From assembly GCA_966112615.1 (NCBI GenBank), contig CBHWDO010000005.1, positions 62,001 to 126,000 of the forward strand: DNA of 64,000 nt, given 5' to 3'. Both the position numbers and the translations under genes were made by a program. This DNA is from Flavitalea sp966112615 (GTDB lineage Bacteria > Bacteroidota > Bacteroidia > Chitinophagales > Chitinophagaceae). Positions 1-7,692 of the stretch are shown one piece after another (within the stretch, counting starts at the first letter, position 1; every line of letters starts with the position of its first letter). The notes beneath the pieces are model-generated. The model was not told the DNA's origin. It searched no databases and was given only the letters and a program-made list of their open reading frames with translations.

Positions 1-2
1 TC

Positions 3-317
3 ACTGAAAGGCTTGGCCAGATGGGAACCTGGCTGAAGAAAAATGGCCAAACCATTTATGGGACAAAAGGTGGTTTTGTAAAACCGCAAAGTTGGGGTGC
101 AGTTACTCAAAAAGATAATAAGGTTTACCTGCATGTCTTAAATAAACAAGACAGGATACTGCTTCAGTTTCCAGGAAAAGTCCGTTCGATGAAAGAGTTT
201 GAAGGAGGTAAACCTGTAAAATTTGAAACACTGAAGGAAGGTTATATTGTAATTGATACAAAGAACCTTTCCTATAATGATTATGATACAATCATTGAAG
301 TTGAAATAACAAAGTAA
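3..317 (+). CDS. Alpha-L-fucosidase, C-terminal fragment (GH29-like)
   Basis: The 5' part lies outside the window; 104 residues remain and the frame is open from base 3. The visible text (ERLGQMGTWLKKNGQTIYGT, followed by a GG turn and a beta-rich tail) resembles the end of the catalytic barrel and the C-terminal beta-sandwich of bacterial GH29 alpha-L-fucosidases, which release terminal fucose from glycans. The catalytic nucleophile and acid/base residues would be upstream and cannot be seen. A GC-rich hairpin overlaps the stop codon. The assignment rests on remembered family text, so the general family is fairly safe and the substrate is not. Confidence 0.75.
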   Translation, partial: TERLGQMGTWLKKNGQTIYGTKGGFVKPQSWGAVTQKDNKVYLHVLNKQDRILLQFPGKVRSMKEFEGGKPVKFETLKEGYIVIDTKNLSYNDYDTIIEVEITK

Positions 318-341
318 CCGGCAGGCGACCCCGCCGGTTTT
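316..341. terminator. Hairpin terminator between convergent genes
   Basis: AACCGGC and GCCGGTT form a 7-bp stem around a 10-base loop, followed by TTTT on the plus strand. It overlaps the stop of the fucosidase and lies just beyond the stop of the small leftward ORF, so it may serve both. Confidence 0.6.
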
Positions 342-346
342 CTTCT

Positions 347-484
347 TTACAAGATTGACATCGCAGTGGCAAAGATCTTTGCTATCGTGTAAAGACAGGA
401 GAGCAGAATTGCGCCGGTGATTCCTACTCTCAATACAATGTTTCCGGTGGTGTGATAAGTTTCCGAGTTGACATGTGTTTTCAT
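347..484 (-). CDS. Small single-pass membrane protein (45 aa), hypothetical
   Basis: This is an uninterrupted ATG-to-TAA reading frame of 45 residues, too short for ordinary ORF cut-offs. The first 16 residues are polar (MKTHVNSETYHTTGN). Residues 17 to 45 form one hydrophobic stretch (IVLRVGITGAILLSCLYTIA and onward) with a single Lys, which would span the inner membrane once. No Shine-Dalgarno sequence is visible, which is normal for this phylum. The ORF fills the space between the fucosidase terminator and the sigma-54 promoter region and has its own stop beside the terminator. I do not recognise the family. The amphipathic layout and fit to the gap argue for a real gene, but nothing proves it. 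Confidence 0.5.
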   Translation of the reverse strand: MKTHVNSETYHTTGNIVLRVGITGAILLSCLYTIAKIFATAMSIL

Positions 485-659
485 AGGTGTCGTTTTTGGT
501 TTTTGAATCGGTCTTTCAAAGGATATGAATAAAAATAGATAGCCTCTTTATCCTGTGCAAGGTAAAAGCCGCATAGTTCCTGCATAAAATACTAAGCACC
601 ATAATTTTTAGCTGATAATCAATTAAGTGTAGCTGTTACCTTTATTGATTATTTACCAG

Positions 660-667
660 TATTTTTG
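660..667 (+). promoter_or_regulatory. Possible housekeeping -7 box (TATTTTTG)
   Basis: This is an exact match to the Bacteroidota -7 consensus TAnnTTTG, 43 bases before the first ATG of the response-regulator ORF. No TTTG-type -33 element sits 19-21 bases upstream, so it may be weak. Together with the sigma-54 site at 695-709 it suggests two promoters for the gene. Confidence 0.4.
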
Positions 668-694
668 ATTTCGCCATACCATTCGGAATTAAAA

Positions 695-709
695 TGGCAG
701 AATTATTGC
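695..709 (+). promoter_or_regulatory. Sigma-54 (-24/-12) promoter
   Basis: TGGCAG, five bases, then TTGC matches the RpoN consensus TGGCAC-N5-TTGC with one mismatch and exact spacing. Transcription would start about a dozen bases beyond the -12 element, near 720. That lies inside the longest ORF but ahead of the ATG at 744. The placement decides the start codon: an RpoN transcript would lack the ATG at 711. The downstream gene encodes a sigma-54 activator, so self-activation is a reasonable inference. Confidence 0.7.
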
Positions 710-743
710 CATGAGCACCACTAAATTCAAAGATCATAACCAT

Positions 744-1907
744 ATGTCGCAGATCCTGATTATTGATGATGAGAAGGCAATTCGTAAGACGCTGACTGAA
801 ATACTTTCTTACGAAGGATATAAAATAGAAGAAGCCAGTGACGGAGAAGAAGGCCTGAAAAAGTTCAAGGAGAAAAATTATGATGTTGTATTGTGCGATA
901 TCAAAATGCCTAAACTGGATGGAATAGAATTCCTGGATAAAGCACGTGAGATCAATCCTGATATTCCGGTGATCATGATCTCTGGTCACGGTACCATCGA
1001 AACCGCAGTGGAAGCAGTTAAGAAAGGAGCTTATGATTATATCGCGAAGCCACCAGATCTGAACAGGTTGCTGATCACCATTCGCAATGCTACTGACAAG
1101 ACCAACCTTGTTACTGAAACAAAAGTGTTGAAGAGAAAGGTCAGTAAGGTTGAAGAAATGATTGGTGAATCAGGGCCAATTGTTCATATCAAGGAAACCA
1201 TTGAAAAAGTAGCTCCAACTGATGCAAGAATATTGGTGACCGGAGAGAACGGTGTAGGTAAAGAATTGGTGGCAAGATGGGTACATGAAAAGAGTAATCG
1301 TGCAACAGGTCCACTGGTGGAAGTGAACTGCGCTGCGATTCCAAGTGAATTGATCGAAAGTGAATTGTTTGGCCATGAGAAAGGATCTTTTACATCTGCA
1401 GTAAAACAGCGCATCGGAAAATTTGAACAGGCACATGGTGGAACACTTTTCCTGGATGAGATAGGAGATATGAGTTTAAGTGCGCAGGCAAAAGTTTTGC
1501 GGGCTTTGCAGGAAGGAAAGATCACTCGTGTTGGAGGTGATAAAGATATCAGCGTTGATGTAAGAGTAATAGCAGCAACCAATAAAGACCTTTTGCAGGA
1601 AGTAGAAGAGAAGAATTTCAGGTTAGACCTTTACCATCGTTTGAGTGTTATCATCATTCATGTTCCATCTCTGAATAACAGGAGAGATGATATTCCATTA
1701 CTGGTAGATAAATTTTTGAATGATATCTGTGAAGATTATGGCACTGCAAAAAAGAACATTGAAGATGATGCTATTAAAGCATTACAACAGCATAACTGGA
1801 CTGGAAATATCCGTGAATTGAGGAATGTAGTGGAGAGGCTGATCATTTTGTCGGGGAAAACTATTACCCTTCAGGATGTTGAAACATATGTGATACCAAA
1901 AAGGTAA
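744..1907 (+). CDS. NtrC-type response regulator without DNA-binding domain
   Basis: The protein has 387 residues from the ATG at 744. Residues 1-120 form a receiver domain with the acidic pair DDE near residue 9, phospho-acceptor Asp52 (CDIKMP) and the conserved Lys in YIAKPP. Residues from about 145 form a sigma-54 AAA+ domain with Walker A GENGVGKE, Walker B LFLDEIGD and an arginine-rich lid. The protein ends about 20 residues after the lid, so the Fis-type helix-turn-helix of typical NtrC proteins is missing. The sigma-54 contact loop reads GSFTSA instead of GAFTGA. No sensor kinase is adjacent. A longer start at 711 (398 aa) is possible only from the upstream housekeeping promoter. It overlaps the next gene by one base (TAATG), suggesting coupled translation. 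Confidence 0.9.
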   Translation: MSQILIIDDEKAIRKTLTEILSYEGYKIEEASDGEEGLKKFKEKNYDVVLCDIKMPKLDGIEFLDKAREINPDIPVIMISGHGTIETAVEAVKKGAYDYIAKPPDLNRLLITIRNATDKTNLVTETKVLKRKVSKVEEMIGESGPIVHIKETIEKVAPTDARILVTGENGVGKELVARWVHEKSNRATGPLVEVNCAAIPSELIESELFGHEKGSFTSAVKQRIGKFEQAHGGTLFLDEIGDMSLSAQAKVLRALQEGKITRVGGDKDISVDVRVIAATNKDLLQEVEEKNFRLDLYHRLSVIIIHVPSLNNRRDDIPLLVDKFLNDICEDYGTAKKNIEDDAIKALQQHNWTGNIRELRNVVERLIILSGKTITLQDVETYVIPKR

Positions 1908-2566
1908 TGAAGAAGATCTATTGCATCAGTGGGTTAGGCGCAGACCACAGGGTGTTTGAAAACCTTAACTGTGAAGGGTTTGAGCTGAAAGCCGTTGAGT
2001 GGTTAAAGCCTCATAAGTTGGAATCGATCGAAGATTATGCAAAAAGAATGGCCGGGCAGATACAAGATAGTGATCCTGTTTTGCTTGGCCTTTCTTTTGG
2101 TGGAATGATGGCTATCCAGATCTCGAGAATTATTAAGATAAATAAACTCATCATCGTTTCAAGTATAAAACATAAGGATGAATTACCTGGATGGATGAAA
2201 TTGAGCGGCAGATTTCATCTTGATGCGTTGCTTCCTAAAAAGCAAATTGGTGATGTAAAGCCGCTACGATTATTAAGACCCATACAGAATTATTTTCTCG
2301 GTGTTACCAATGAAAGAGAGAAAATCATTGCGAATGAGTTTCGTGATACTGTGGAGCCTGAATACCTGAAATGGTCAATTCACCAGGTGCTTAACTGGAA
2401 GAATGAGGAGATACCTGCTGACATCATTCATATACATGGAGACCGTGATCATATTTTCCCGATAAACAATAAACTGAAACCAACTCATATTGTGAAAGGT
2501 GGAGGTCATTTCATGATCATGAATAAGTGCGCCGAAATAACGGGTATACTTCAGACAGTCTTATAG
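1907..2566 (+). CDS. Alpha/beta hydrolase
   Basis: The 219-residue protein has the alpha/beta hydrolase layout: an oxyanion-type HxxF/GLG start (ISGLGADHRVF), a nucleophile elbow GLSFGG with the serine near residue 66, an Asp in HGDRDHIFP and a His in GGGHFMI near the end. The complete Ser-Asp-His triad argues for an active cytoplasmic esterase- or lipase-type enzyme; the substrate cannot be read from sequence. The start codon overlaps the stop of the response-regulator gene (TAATG), so the two are probably co-translated. The 3' end overlaps the convergent MerR gene by six bases. Confidence 0.85.
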   Translation: MKKIYCISGLGADHRVFENLNCEGFELKAVEWLKPHKLESIEDYAKRMAGQIQDSDPVLLGLSFGGMMAIQISRIIKINKLIIVSSIKHKDELPGWMKLSGRFHLDALLPKKQIGDVKPLRLLRPIQNYFLGVTNEREKIIANEFRDTVEPEYLKWSIHQVLNWKNEEIPADIIHIHGDRDHIFPINNKLKPTHIVKGGGHFMIMNKCAEITGILQTVL

Positions 2567-3433
2567 TTGTTCCAGGAATTTTTTCACTGCCTGTTCATTT
2601 CTTAAATAGCTCACATTAGCTGGAAGGTATGAAGCCTGTGTGCCGCTGTAAAAGATTCTTTGCGAAGGAAACATTACAGATAGCTTCTGCAGATATTCCT
2701 CAAGGCTGTAATGTTTCAGATTAGTAATCAGGTTAAAATAGATATGAGTAAATACATGCTTTTTTGATAATTCCTTCAAAACCTCATTGGAAGAGTGTTT
2801 CCCGGCATTGATATAAGCGATCTCATTTTTGCGCAGCAGAAATTCTGTCATCAGTAAAGGCAGCTCATGCATTTCTTCCTCTGGTGTAAAAAGAAGAACA
2901 TAAGATCTTCCTTTAACAGGCAAAGCCCGTTTAAAAGATGAGATAGCTGAAATGATCTTGTTGATGATAATTGCGCTGGCAAAATGCTCCTGTGCGGGGG
3001 ATACTTTATTTACCAGCCACATCAGCCCAATCTTATGAAGCGTTGGAAACATGATATGTGTTACAGATGTTTCAAAACCCAGTTTAAGTATTCCGGCTGC
3101 AAGAATATTTTCAAACTGCGGCTGATCAAAATCGAGCGCAGCCTCAATAAGTTGGTTGATGTAAACCTTGTGGTCTTCTTTTGATTGGGAAGGGTCAAGG
3201 GTCAGCATCCGGACTTCTTCCTCAGTTAATGCAGCTATTTTTGAGATCTTGAGACCTGTGCTGTATAAATGAGCTATTCGAAGGATCTTCTTCAGGTCTT
3301 CACTATCATAAATTCTGTGGGTGCTGTCTTTCCTGCGGGGCTTGATAAGATTGAACCTTTGTTCCCATATCCTGATAGTATGAGCCTTTATGCCGGTGAG
3401 ATTCTCGATATCACGGATAGAAAATTCATTCAT
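2561..3433 (-). CDS. MerR-family regulator with B12-binding domain (CarH-like)
   Basis: Residues 1-70 are a MerR winged helix-turn-helix (TIRIWEQRFNLIKPRR, HRIYDSEDL). From about residue 90 comes a helical cobalamin-cap domain carrying W-x9-EH (W then LVNKVSPAQ then EH), the signature of CarH/LitR-type adenosylcobalamin photoreceptors. The Rossmann-like B12 domain follows, with EMHELP standing where the family has [DE]xHxxG. The axial histidine is therefore kept and the glycine replaced by proline. In characterised relatives, light breaks the Co-C bond and releases the repressor from carotenoid or photoprotection genes. None of those genes lies in this window, so the target is unknown. It is divergent from lepB, with an inverted repeat just upstream that may be its operator. 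Confidence 0.85.
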   Translation of the reverse strand: MNEFSIRDIENLTGIKAHTIRIWEQRFNLIKPRRKDSTHRIYDSEDLKKILRIAHLYSTGLKISKIAALTEEEVRMLTLDPSQSKEDHKVYINQLIEAALDFDQPQFENILAAGILKLGFETSVTHIMFPTLHKIGLMWLVNKVSPAQEHFASAIIINKIISAISSFKRALPVKGRSYVLLFTPEEEMHELPLLMTEFLLRKNEIAYINAGKHSSNEVLKELSKKHVFTHIYFNLITNLKHYSLEEYLQKLSVMFPSQRIFYSGTQASYLPANVSYLRNEQAVKKFLEQL

Positions 3434-3435
3434 GA

Positions 3436-3458
3436 TGTAACATTGGAGCCTTATTACA
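3436..3458. promoter_or_regulatory. Inverted repeat upstream of the MerR gene, possible operator
   Basis: TGTAA and TTACA form a perfect 5-bp inverted repeat separated by 13 bases, ending three bases before the MerR start codon. The position suits autorepression. The arms are short, so chance is a real alternative. Confidence 0.3.
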
Positions 3459-3543
3459 AATATGAAGTTTTTATGATTATACTTGCAGACTTATTTTTAG
3501 CAAAACTTTCGGCAAGGAATCAGAGCAATGAAAATTAATCGGT

Positions 3544-3551
3544 TAAATTTG
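3544..3551 (+). promoter_or_regulatory. -7 promoter box for lepB (TAAATTTG)
   Basis: This is an exact TAnnTTTG match 24 bases ahead of the lepB ATG, giving a leader of roughly 20 bases. No convincing -33 element is seen. Confidence 0.45.
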
Positions 3552-3575
3552 CCACAATCATAAAAAATCCCTTTG

Positions 3576-5150
3576 ATGAGTCCACAGGATATCTTTGTTC
3601 TGGTCACCATTTCACTTCTCATAGTCCTTCTTCCAGCCATTGGTCTATATAAACTTTTTCCAAAAGCAGGAATTCCTTCGTGGAAAGCCTGGGTTCCATT
3701 TCTGAATACCTGGGAAATGGTAAAGGTTGAGCAGCTTCGGAAGCACTGGTTTTTCTGGCAGTTCATTCCGGTTGCAGGTTGGTTCATCAGTCTGTGGATC
3801 CTTGTAGAATTCGTAAAGCTGTTTGGCAAGTTCAAACTGTGGGAGCATGCAGCCACTGTTTTTGTACCATTCATCTATCTTCCTGTAATTGCCAATGACG
3901 AAAAAGATACTAGATATATAGGTCCAGAGCAGGTTAAGAAACATAAAAAAGGTAGTGTTAGAGAATGGATCGATGCAGCAGTGTTTGCAATAGTTGCTGC
4001 TACACTTATTCGCACATTTGTTTTTGAAGCTTATGTTATTCCAACCGGATCCATGGAGAAAACCCTGTTGGTCAATGATTACCTTTTTGTAAGCAAGTTC
4101 AGTTATGGTCCAAGGGTTCCAAATACTCCTTTTGCCATACCATTCGTTCACCATACACTTCCTTTCTTTAATTCAAAATCTTATACGGAAGCAGTCAGCC
4201 TGCCTTACAGGCGCTGGTTTGAAAACCCGGTTAAAAGAAATGATGTTGTAGTATTTAATTTTCCTGCCGGAGATACGCTAACCAAAGAAAGAGATTCCCA
4301 GGATCCTTATTACGATATACTGAGAAGAGAAGAGTATCAGCAAATGTACCTGCTGAAGGACCAGATAAAAGACAGTGCACAATTGAGAGCAGCTGCAAAG
4401 CAAAGGGCCAGGGATATCGTATGGGAACAATATACGATCACTACCAGGCCGGTTGATAAGCGGGAAAATTATATCAAACGATGTGTAGCAGTTCCTGGAG
4501 ATGTACTTGAAATAAAAAATGGAATACTACATATCGATGGTAAACCAGCTTTTGTATCACCTACTTCTTCCACCGATTATTTTGTTTATACTAAAAATAA
4601 AGTGCTCACTGAAGATGAACTTCGTGAAGCCGGTATTAAGTTGAATTCTGACGAGAGCTCTCCTGATTTCTCATCCGGTGGAGGAAATGTGTACAGGATC
4701 AACCTAACACTATCTGAAGTAGATATCCTTAAAAAGATTCCGGGAGTCGACTCTGTTCAAAGGGAGATCCTGAATGAAGTTGTATATCCTTACGATCCGC
4801 AATTCAATTGGACTATTGACAATTTTGGTCCACTATGGGTGCCTCAGAAAGGTAAGTCTATAGAGTTAACTCCAAAAAATATTTCGCTGTATAAAAGACT
4901 GATCCATGTATATGAAGGAAACCAGTGGGAAGAGCGTGATGGCAAGATCTTTATCAATGGTCAACAGGCAAATTCCTATACATTTAAAATGAATTATTAC
5001 TGGATGATGGGAGATAACCGTCACCGTTCCCAGGACAGCCGTTTCTGGGGTTTTGTTCCAGAGGACCATATCGTTGGAGAAGCTGGATTTATCTGGATGA
5101 GTACGGAAAATGGTATTCGTTGGAACAGGATCTTTAAAGTGATTCATTAA
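3576..5150 (+). CDS. lepB: Signal peptidase I
   Basis: The 524-residue protein removes signal peptides from exported proteins at the inner membrane. Residues 1-110 hold about three hydrophobic segments (one around KLFPKAGIPSWKAWVPF), an N-terminal extension common in Bacteroidota. A further membrane segment (about 131-150) leads into the S26 peptidase domain. The catalytic serine is Ser159 (PTGSMEKTL), the general-base lysine is Lys301 (YIKRCVAVPGD), and the box GDNRHRSQDSR lies near the C-terminus. About 130 residues separate Ser159 from the lysine and more than 150 separate the lysine from the GDN box, so the protein is far larger than the ~320 residues of proteobacterial LepB. The ATG at 3576 is chosen over a TTG one codon earlier. 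cdd follows after nine bases. Confidence 0.95.
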   Translation: MSPQDIFVLVTISLLIVLLPAIGLYKLFPKAGIPSWKAWVPFLNTWEMVKVEQLRKHWFFWQFIPVAGWFISLWILVEFVKLFGKFKLWEHAATVFVPFIYLPVIANDEKDTRYIGPEQVKKHKKGSVREWIDAAVFAIVAATLIRTFVFEAYVIPTGSMEKTLLVNDYLFVSKFSYGPRVPNTPFAIPFVHHTLPFFNSKSYTEAVSLPYRRWFENPVKRNDVVVFNFPAGDTLTKERDSQDPYYDILRREEYQQMYLLKDQIKDSAQLRAAAKQRARDIVWEQYTITTRPVDKRENYIKRCVAVPGDVLEIKNGILHIDGKPAFVSPTSSTDYFVYTKNKVLTEDELREAGIKLNSDESSPDFSSGGGNVYRINLTLSEVDILKKIPGVDSVQREILNEVVYPYDPQFNWTIDNFGPLWVPQKGKSIELTPKNISLYKRLIHVYEGNQWEERDGKIFINGQQANSYTFKMNYYWMMGDNRHRSQDSRFWGFVPEDHIVGEAGFIWMSTENGIRWNRIFKVIH

Positions 5151-5159
5151 AAAAAATGC

Positions 5160-5645
5160 ATGAAGAAACAGCAACAGGTAATCGCGTTTGAAGAATATAA
5201 GTCAATAGATGAGTTAGGAAGTGAAGACCGTATGTTGCTTGAAAAAGCACAGCAGGTTACCTCACAGGCATATGCTCCCTATTCTCATTTTCATGTTGGT
5301 GCATGTGCGTTATTATCCAATGGCGAGATAGTTACCGGTACAAACCAGGAAAATGCTTCTTTTCCTGTTGGATTATGTGCAGAAAGAGTTTTACTATCAA
5401 GTGTATCTTCTTTCTTTCCCAATGTTCCCATTAAAACTATGGCTATAAGTTATGCACCGGAGGATGGCAGAAGTGATCACCCGGTTGCTCCATGCGGCAT
5501 TTGCAGGCAAACACTGGTGGAATATGAAGAAAGATTGAAACAACCGATACGACTTATTCTTGGAGGAATGGAAGGAAAAATAATTGTTGTTGAAAATGCT
5601 TCTTCACTACTTCCTTTTGCCTTCAATAGTGATGAACTTACTTAA
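5160..5645 (+). CDS. cdd: Cytidine deaminase
   Basis: The 161-residue protein catalyses hydrolytic deamination of cytidine and deoxycytidine to uridine forms in pyrimidine salvage. It shows the zinc site of the family: CAE (Cys ligand and catalytic Glu, in GLCAERV) and PCGIC (two Cys ligands). The substrate-contacting NQENASFP segment lies upstream of these. The length is slightly above the 130-residue homotetrameric class because of an N-terminal extension of about 25 residues. It begins nine bases after lepB and is probably co-transcribed. The 3' end overlaps the convergent reductase gene by four bases. Confidence 0.93.
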   Translation: MKKQQQVIAFEEYKSIDELGSEDRMLLEKAQQVTSQAYAPYSHFHVGACALLSNGEIVTGTNQENASFPVGLCAERVLLSSVSSFFPNVPIKTMAISYAPEDGRSDHPVAPCGICRQTLVEYEERLKQPIRLILGGMEGKIIVVENASSLLPFAFNSDELT

Positions 5646-6637
5646 GAATGTTTCACGAGTATTCTCCCAAGTACCTGTCCGGCAAGGATCTTATCTATAT
5701 AAATATCTTTCAGTTCCTCAAGGGTTACTTCAGTAGCAATTTGTTGTAAAAGGTTTTGAATGTTCCAGGTTGAGCTCAATCGGTTCCAGATCTCCTGCCT
5801 GATATGAAAGGGAGTTTCTGCAGAACCCACACCCAGGAGGCTTACTCCGTTCAATATAAAAGGATAAACTGTTGTATCAAGTTTAGGTGATGACACGAGT
5901 CCTGTGCTTGCGACACAACCTTCGGTCATACATGCTTTGAGCAAAGTATTTAGAATATTTCCTCCAACCGTATCAATAGCACCTGCCCATTTAGGTTTTA
6001 ATAATGCTTTTCCACTTTGGTCATCAACGAAATCTCTCCCTTGGATCTCGGAAGCCCCCAGTTTTTGAAGATATTCCTTTGCATGAGGTTTTCCTGTAAT
6101 AGCAATTACGGAATACCCTGCTTTAGATAACAATGCAACTGATAGACTTCCAACTCCGCCCGTGGATCCGGTTACTACAATAGGACCTTTACCAGGTGTA
6201 AGATCCATGCATTGAAGTTTATATAAAGCAACAGCAGCAGTAAATCCAGCAGTGCCAATGATCATTGAATCTTTCAGACTAATGTTGGAGGGCTTTTTAA
6301 TGATCCAATGAGATGGAACCCGGATGTATTCACCATAACCACCGGATGTATTCATGCCAAGGTCATGACCAGTAACGATCACTTCTTCTCCTTGTGCTAA
6401 ATCGGTTGAGCTGGAGGAAACAACAGTACCTGCTGCATCAATTCCTGGCGTATGCGGAAACTTCCTGGTAATACCTTTATTACCTGTTGCAGATAAAGCG
6501 TCTTTATAATTTAATGAAGAATATTGAACCTTAATCAATACTTCCCCGGGTGGCAGTTCATCAATATTCCGGTCAATAATTTCCCTGGTAAATTTTCCAT
6601 CAGCAGTTTCATTGATCCACAGTGCACGAAATTTCAT
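5642..6637 (-). CDS. YhdH/AcuI-type NADPH-dependent reductase
   Basis: The 331-residue protein belongs to the zinc-free medium-chain reductases. The N-terminal GroES-like half has VQYSSLNYKDALSATG and PHTPGIDAAGTV, typical of the YhdH/AcuI subgroup. The Rossmann half has VTGSTGGVGS as the nucleotide loop. Characterised members reduce acryloyl-CoA to propionyl-CoA with NADPH; family members are also labelled quinone oxidoreductases. No propionate or acrylate genes are nearby, so the physiological substrate is open. It lies just downstream of ogt on the same strand (9-base gap), suggesting co-transcription. Confidence 0.85.
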   Translation of the reverse strand: MKFRALWINETADGKFTREIIDRNIDELPPGEVLIKVQYSSLNYKDALSATGNKGITRKFPHTPGIDAAGTVVSSSSTDLAQGEEVIVTGHDLGMNTSGGYGEYIRVPSHWIIKKPSNISLKDSMIIGTAGFTAAVALYKLQCMDLTPGKGPIVVTGSTGGVGSLSVALLSKAGYSVIAITGKPHAKEYLQKLGASEIQGRDFVDDQSGKALLKPKWAGAIDTVGGNILNTLLKACMTEGCVASTGLVSSPKLDTTVYPFILNGVSLLGVGSAETPFHIRQEIWNRLSSTWNIQNLLQQIATEVTLEELKDIYIDKILAGQVLGRILVKHS

Positions 6638-6646
6638 GGTAATAAT

Positions 6647-7141
6647 TTAGAAAAGTGTCTGAACACCATAAGTAACGCGGGTTTCCAATTCAAGCAGCCA
6701 TTTTTTTCGCCAAACACCTGCCATATAGCCAACTAAATCGTTTTTGGAACCGACTACCCTGTGACACGGAATGACTATGGCGAGTTTGTTTTTCCCATTG
6801 GCAGAGGCTGCAGCCCTGATGCAATTTGGATCACCGAGTCTTCTTGCAAGATCAAGGTAGCTGATGCGCTTGCCAAAAGGGATATTATTCAATTCGTTCC
6901 ATACTCTCTGTTGGAATTCAGTACCAGGCTGACTTACCGCAAAGTCAAATTTTCTGCGGCTTCCCTGGAAATATTGTATCAGTTCTTCCGTACATTGAAT
7001 AGCAAGGTCGGGGAGATCATGCGTTTCGGGTATGAACTGTTCGGTGTTATCGGCAAAGCAGATCTCATGAATGCAATTCCTGTTTCCTGAGATCCTCAGA
7101 TGACCGATAGGCGACCGGTAATATGTAACGAATTGATGCAT
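6647..7141 (-). CDS. ogt: Methylated-DNA--protein-cysteine methyltransferase
   Basis: The 164-residue suicide repair enzyme transfers the methyl group of O6-methylguanine to its own cysteine. The acceptor site PCHRVV is intact near residue 127. The helix-turn-helix recognition region (GKRISYLDLARRLGDPNCIR) and the asparagine hinge (ASANGKNK) precede it. The length and lack of an Ada N-terminal domain fit the constitutive Ogt/MGMT type rather than Ada. A short hairpin lies directly upstream. Confidence 0.93.
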   Translation of the reverse strand: MHQFVTYYRSPIGHLRISGNRNCIHEICFADNTEQFIPETHDLPDLAIQCTEELIQYFQGSRRKFDFAVSQPGTEFQQRVWNELNNIPFGKRISYLDLARRLGDPNCIRAAASANGKNKLAIVIPCHRVVGSKNDLVGYMAGVWRKKWLLELETRVTYGVQTLF

Positions 7142-7158
7142 TTTTCTAAATTAATAAA

Positions 7159-7177
7159 AAGCCTGTTTACAGGCCTT
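7159..7177 (-). other. Short hairpin upstream of ogt
   Basis: GCCTG-TTTA-CAGGC, extended by AA/TT with one bulged base, is followed on the minus strand by TTTTT. It looks like a terminator or attenuator in the ogt leader, although no leftward gene lies immediately upstream. Low confidence in any function. Confidence 0.3.
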
Positions 7178-7259
7178 CAATTTTAATTTGACTAACGAAT
7201 TTCTCAACGATGGAAAAATCGTTAACTTCAAAACCCATCTCATAAATAAAATCAAACGA

Positions 7260-7670
7260 ATGAAACGCTCAGCAACTGCCGTTTGGAACGGCTCAGGAAA
7301 GGAAGGATCTGGTAAATTGAATAGTCAGAGTACAGCATTGAATGGATTTCAATATTCTTATAAGTCGAGATTTGAAGAAGGTGTGGGTACTAACCCTGAA
7401 GAGCTGATTGCTGCTGCTCATGCAGGATGTTTTAGTATGAAACTAAGTTTTGTATTGGGTGCCGCAGGTTTTGAACCAACATCTATTGAAACAACCTGTA
7501 CCATTACGTTGGATAATGGAGCCATCACCAACTCTCATTTAGTACTGAAAGCAACTGTTCCGGGTATTGACCAGGCGAAATTCCAGGAATGTGCTGAAGA
7601 TGCAAAAGCAAATTGCCCGGTAAGCAAAGCATTGAATATGGATATTTCAATGGAAGCAACGCTTTCATAA
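7260..7670 (+). CDS. OsmC/Ohr-family peroxide-reductase-like protein
   Basis: The 136-residue protein has the two cysteines of the family, in AAAHAGCFSM and KANCPVSKAL, which in OsmC reduce organic hydroperoxides. The N-terminus MKRSATAVWNGSGKEG matches the OsmC beta-strand start, so the ATG at 7260 is used. The open frame extends 24 codons further upstream but that part is AT-rich and unlike the family. A second, different OsmC-type gene is at 27134. It stands alone between ogt (divergent) and the Gfo/Idh pair. Confidence 0.88.
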   Translation: MKRSATAVWNGSGKEGSGKLNSQSTALNGFQYSYKSRFEEGVGTNPEELIAAAHAGCFSMKLSFVLGAAGFEPTSIETTCTITLDNGAITNSHLVLKATVPGIDQAKFQECAEDAKANCPVSKALNMDISMEATLS

Positions 7671-7692
7671 TTATTACTAACGATTGCCAGTT

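Noticed and set aside
642..989. 115-codon minus-strand ORF opposite the response regulator
   Set aside because: It lies antisense to the receiver domain and the two promoter elements; composition is that of a shadow frame.
3269..3538. 89-codon plus-strand ORF overlapping the MerR start
   Set aside because: It runs antisense through the MerR helix-turn-helix region and has no recognisable protein features; the MerR frame is clearly the coding one.
3576..5150. Two fused genes in the long lepB
   Set aside because: Large insertions between the catalytic Ser and Lys and before the C-terminal box are usual in Bacteroidota signal peptidase I; the frame is intact and all boxes are in order.
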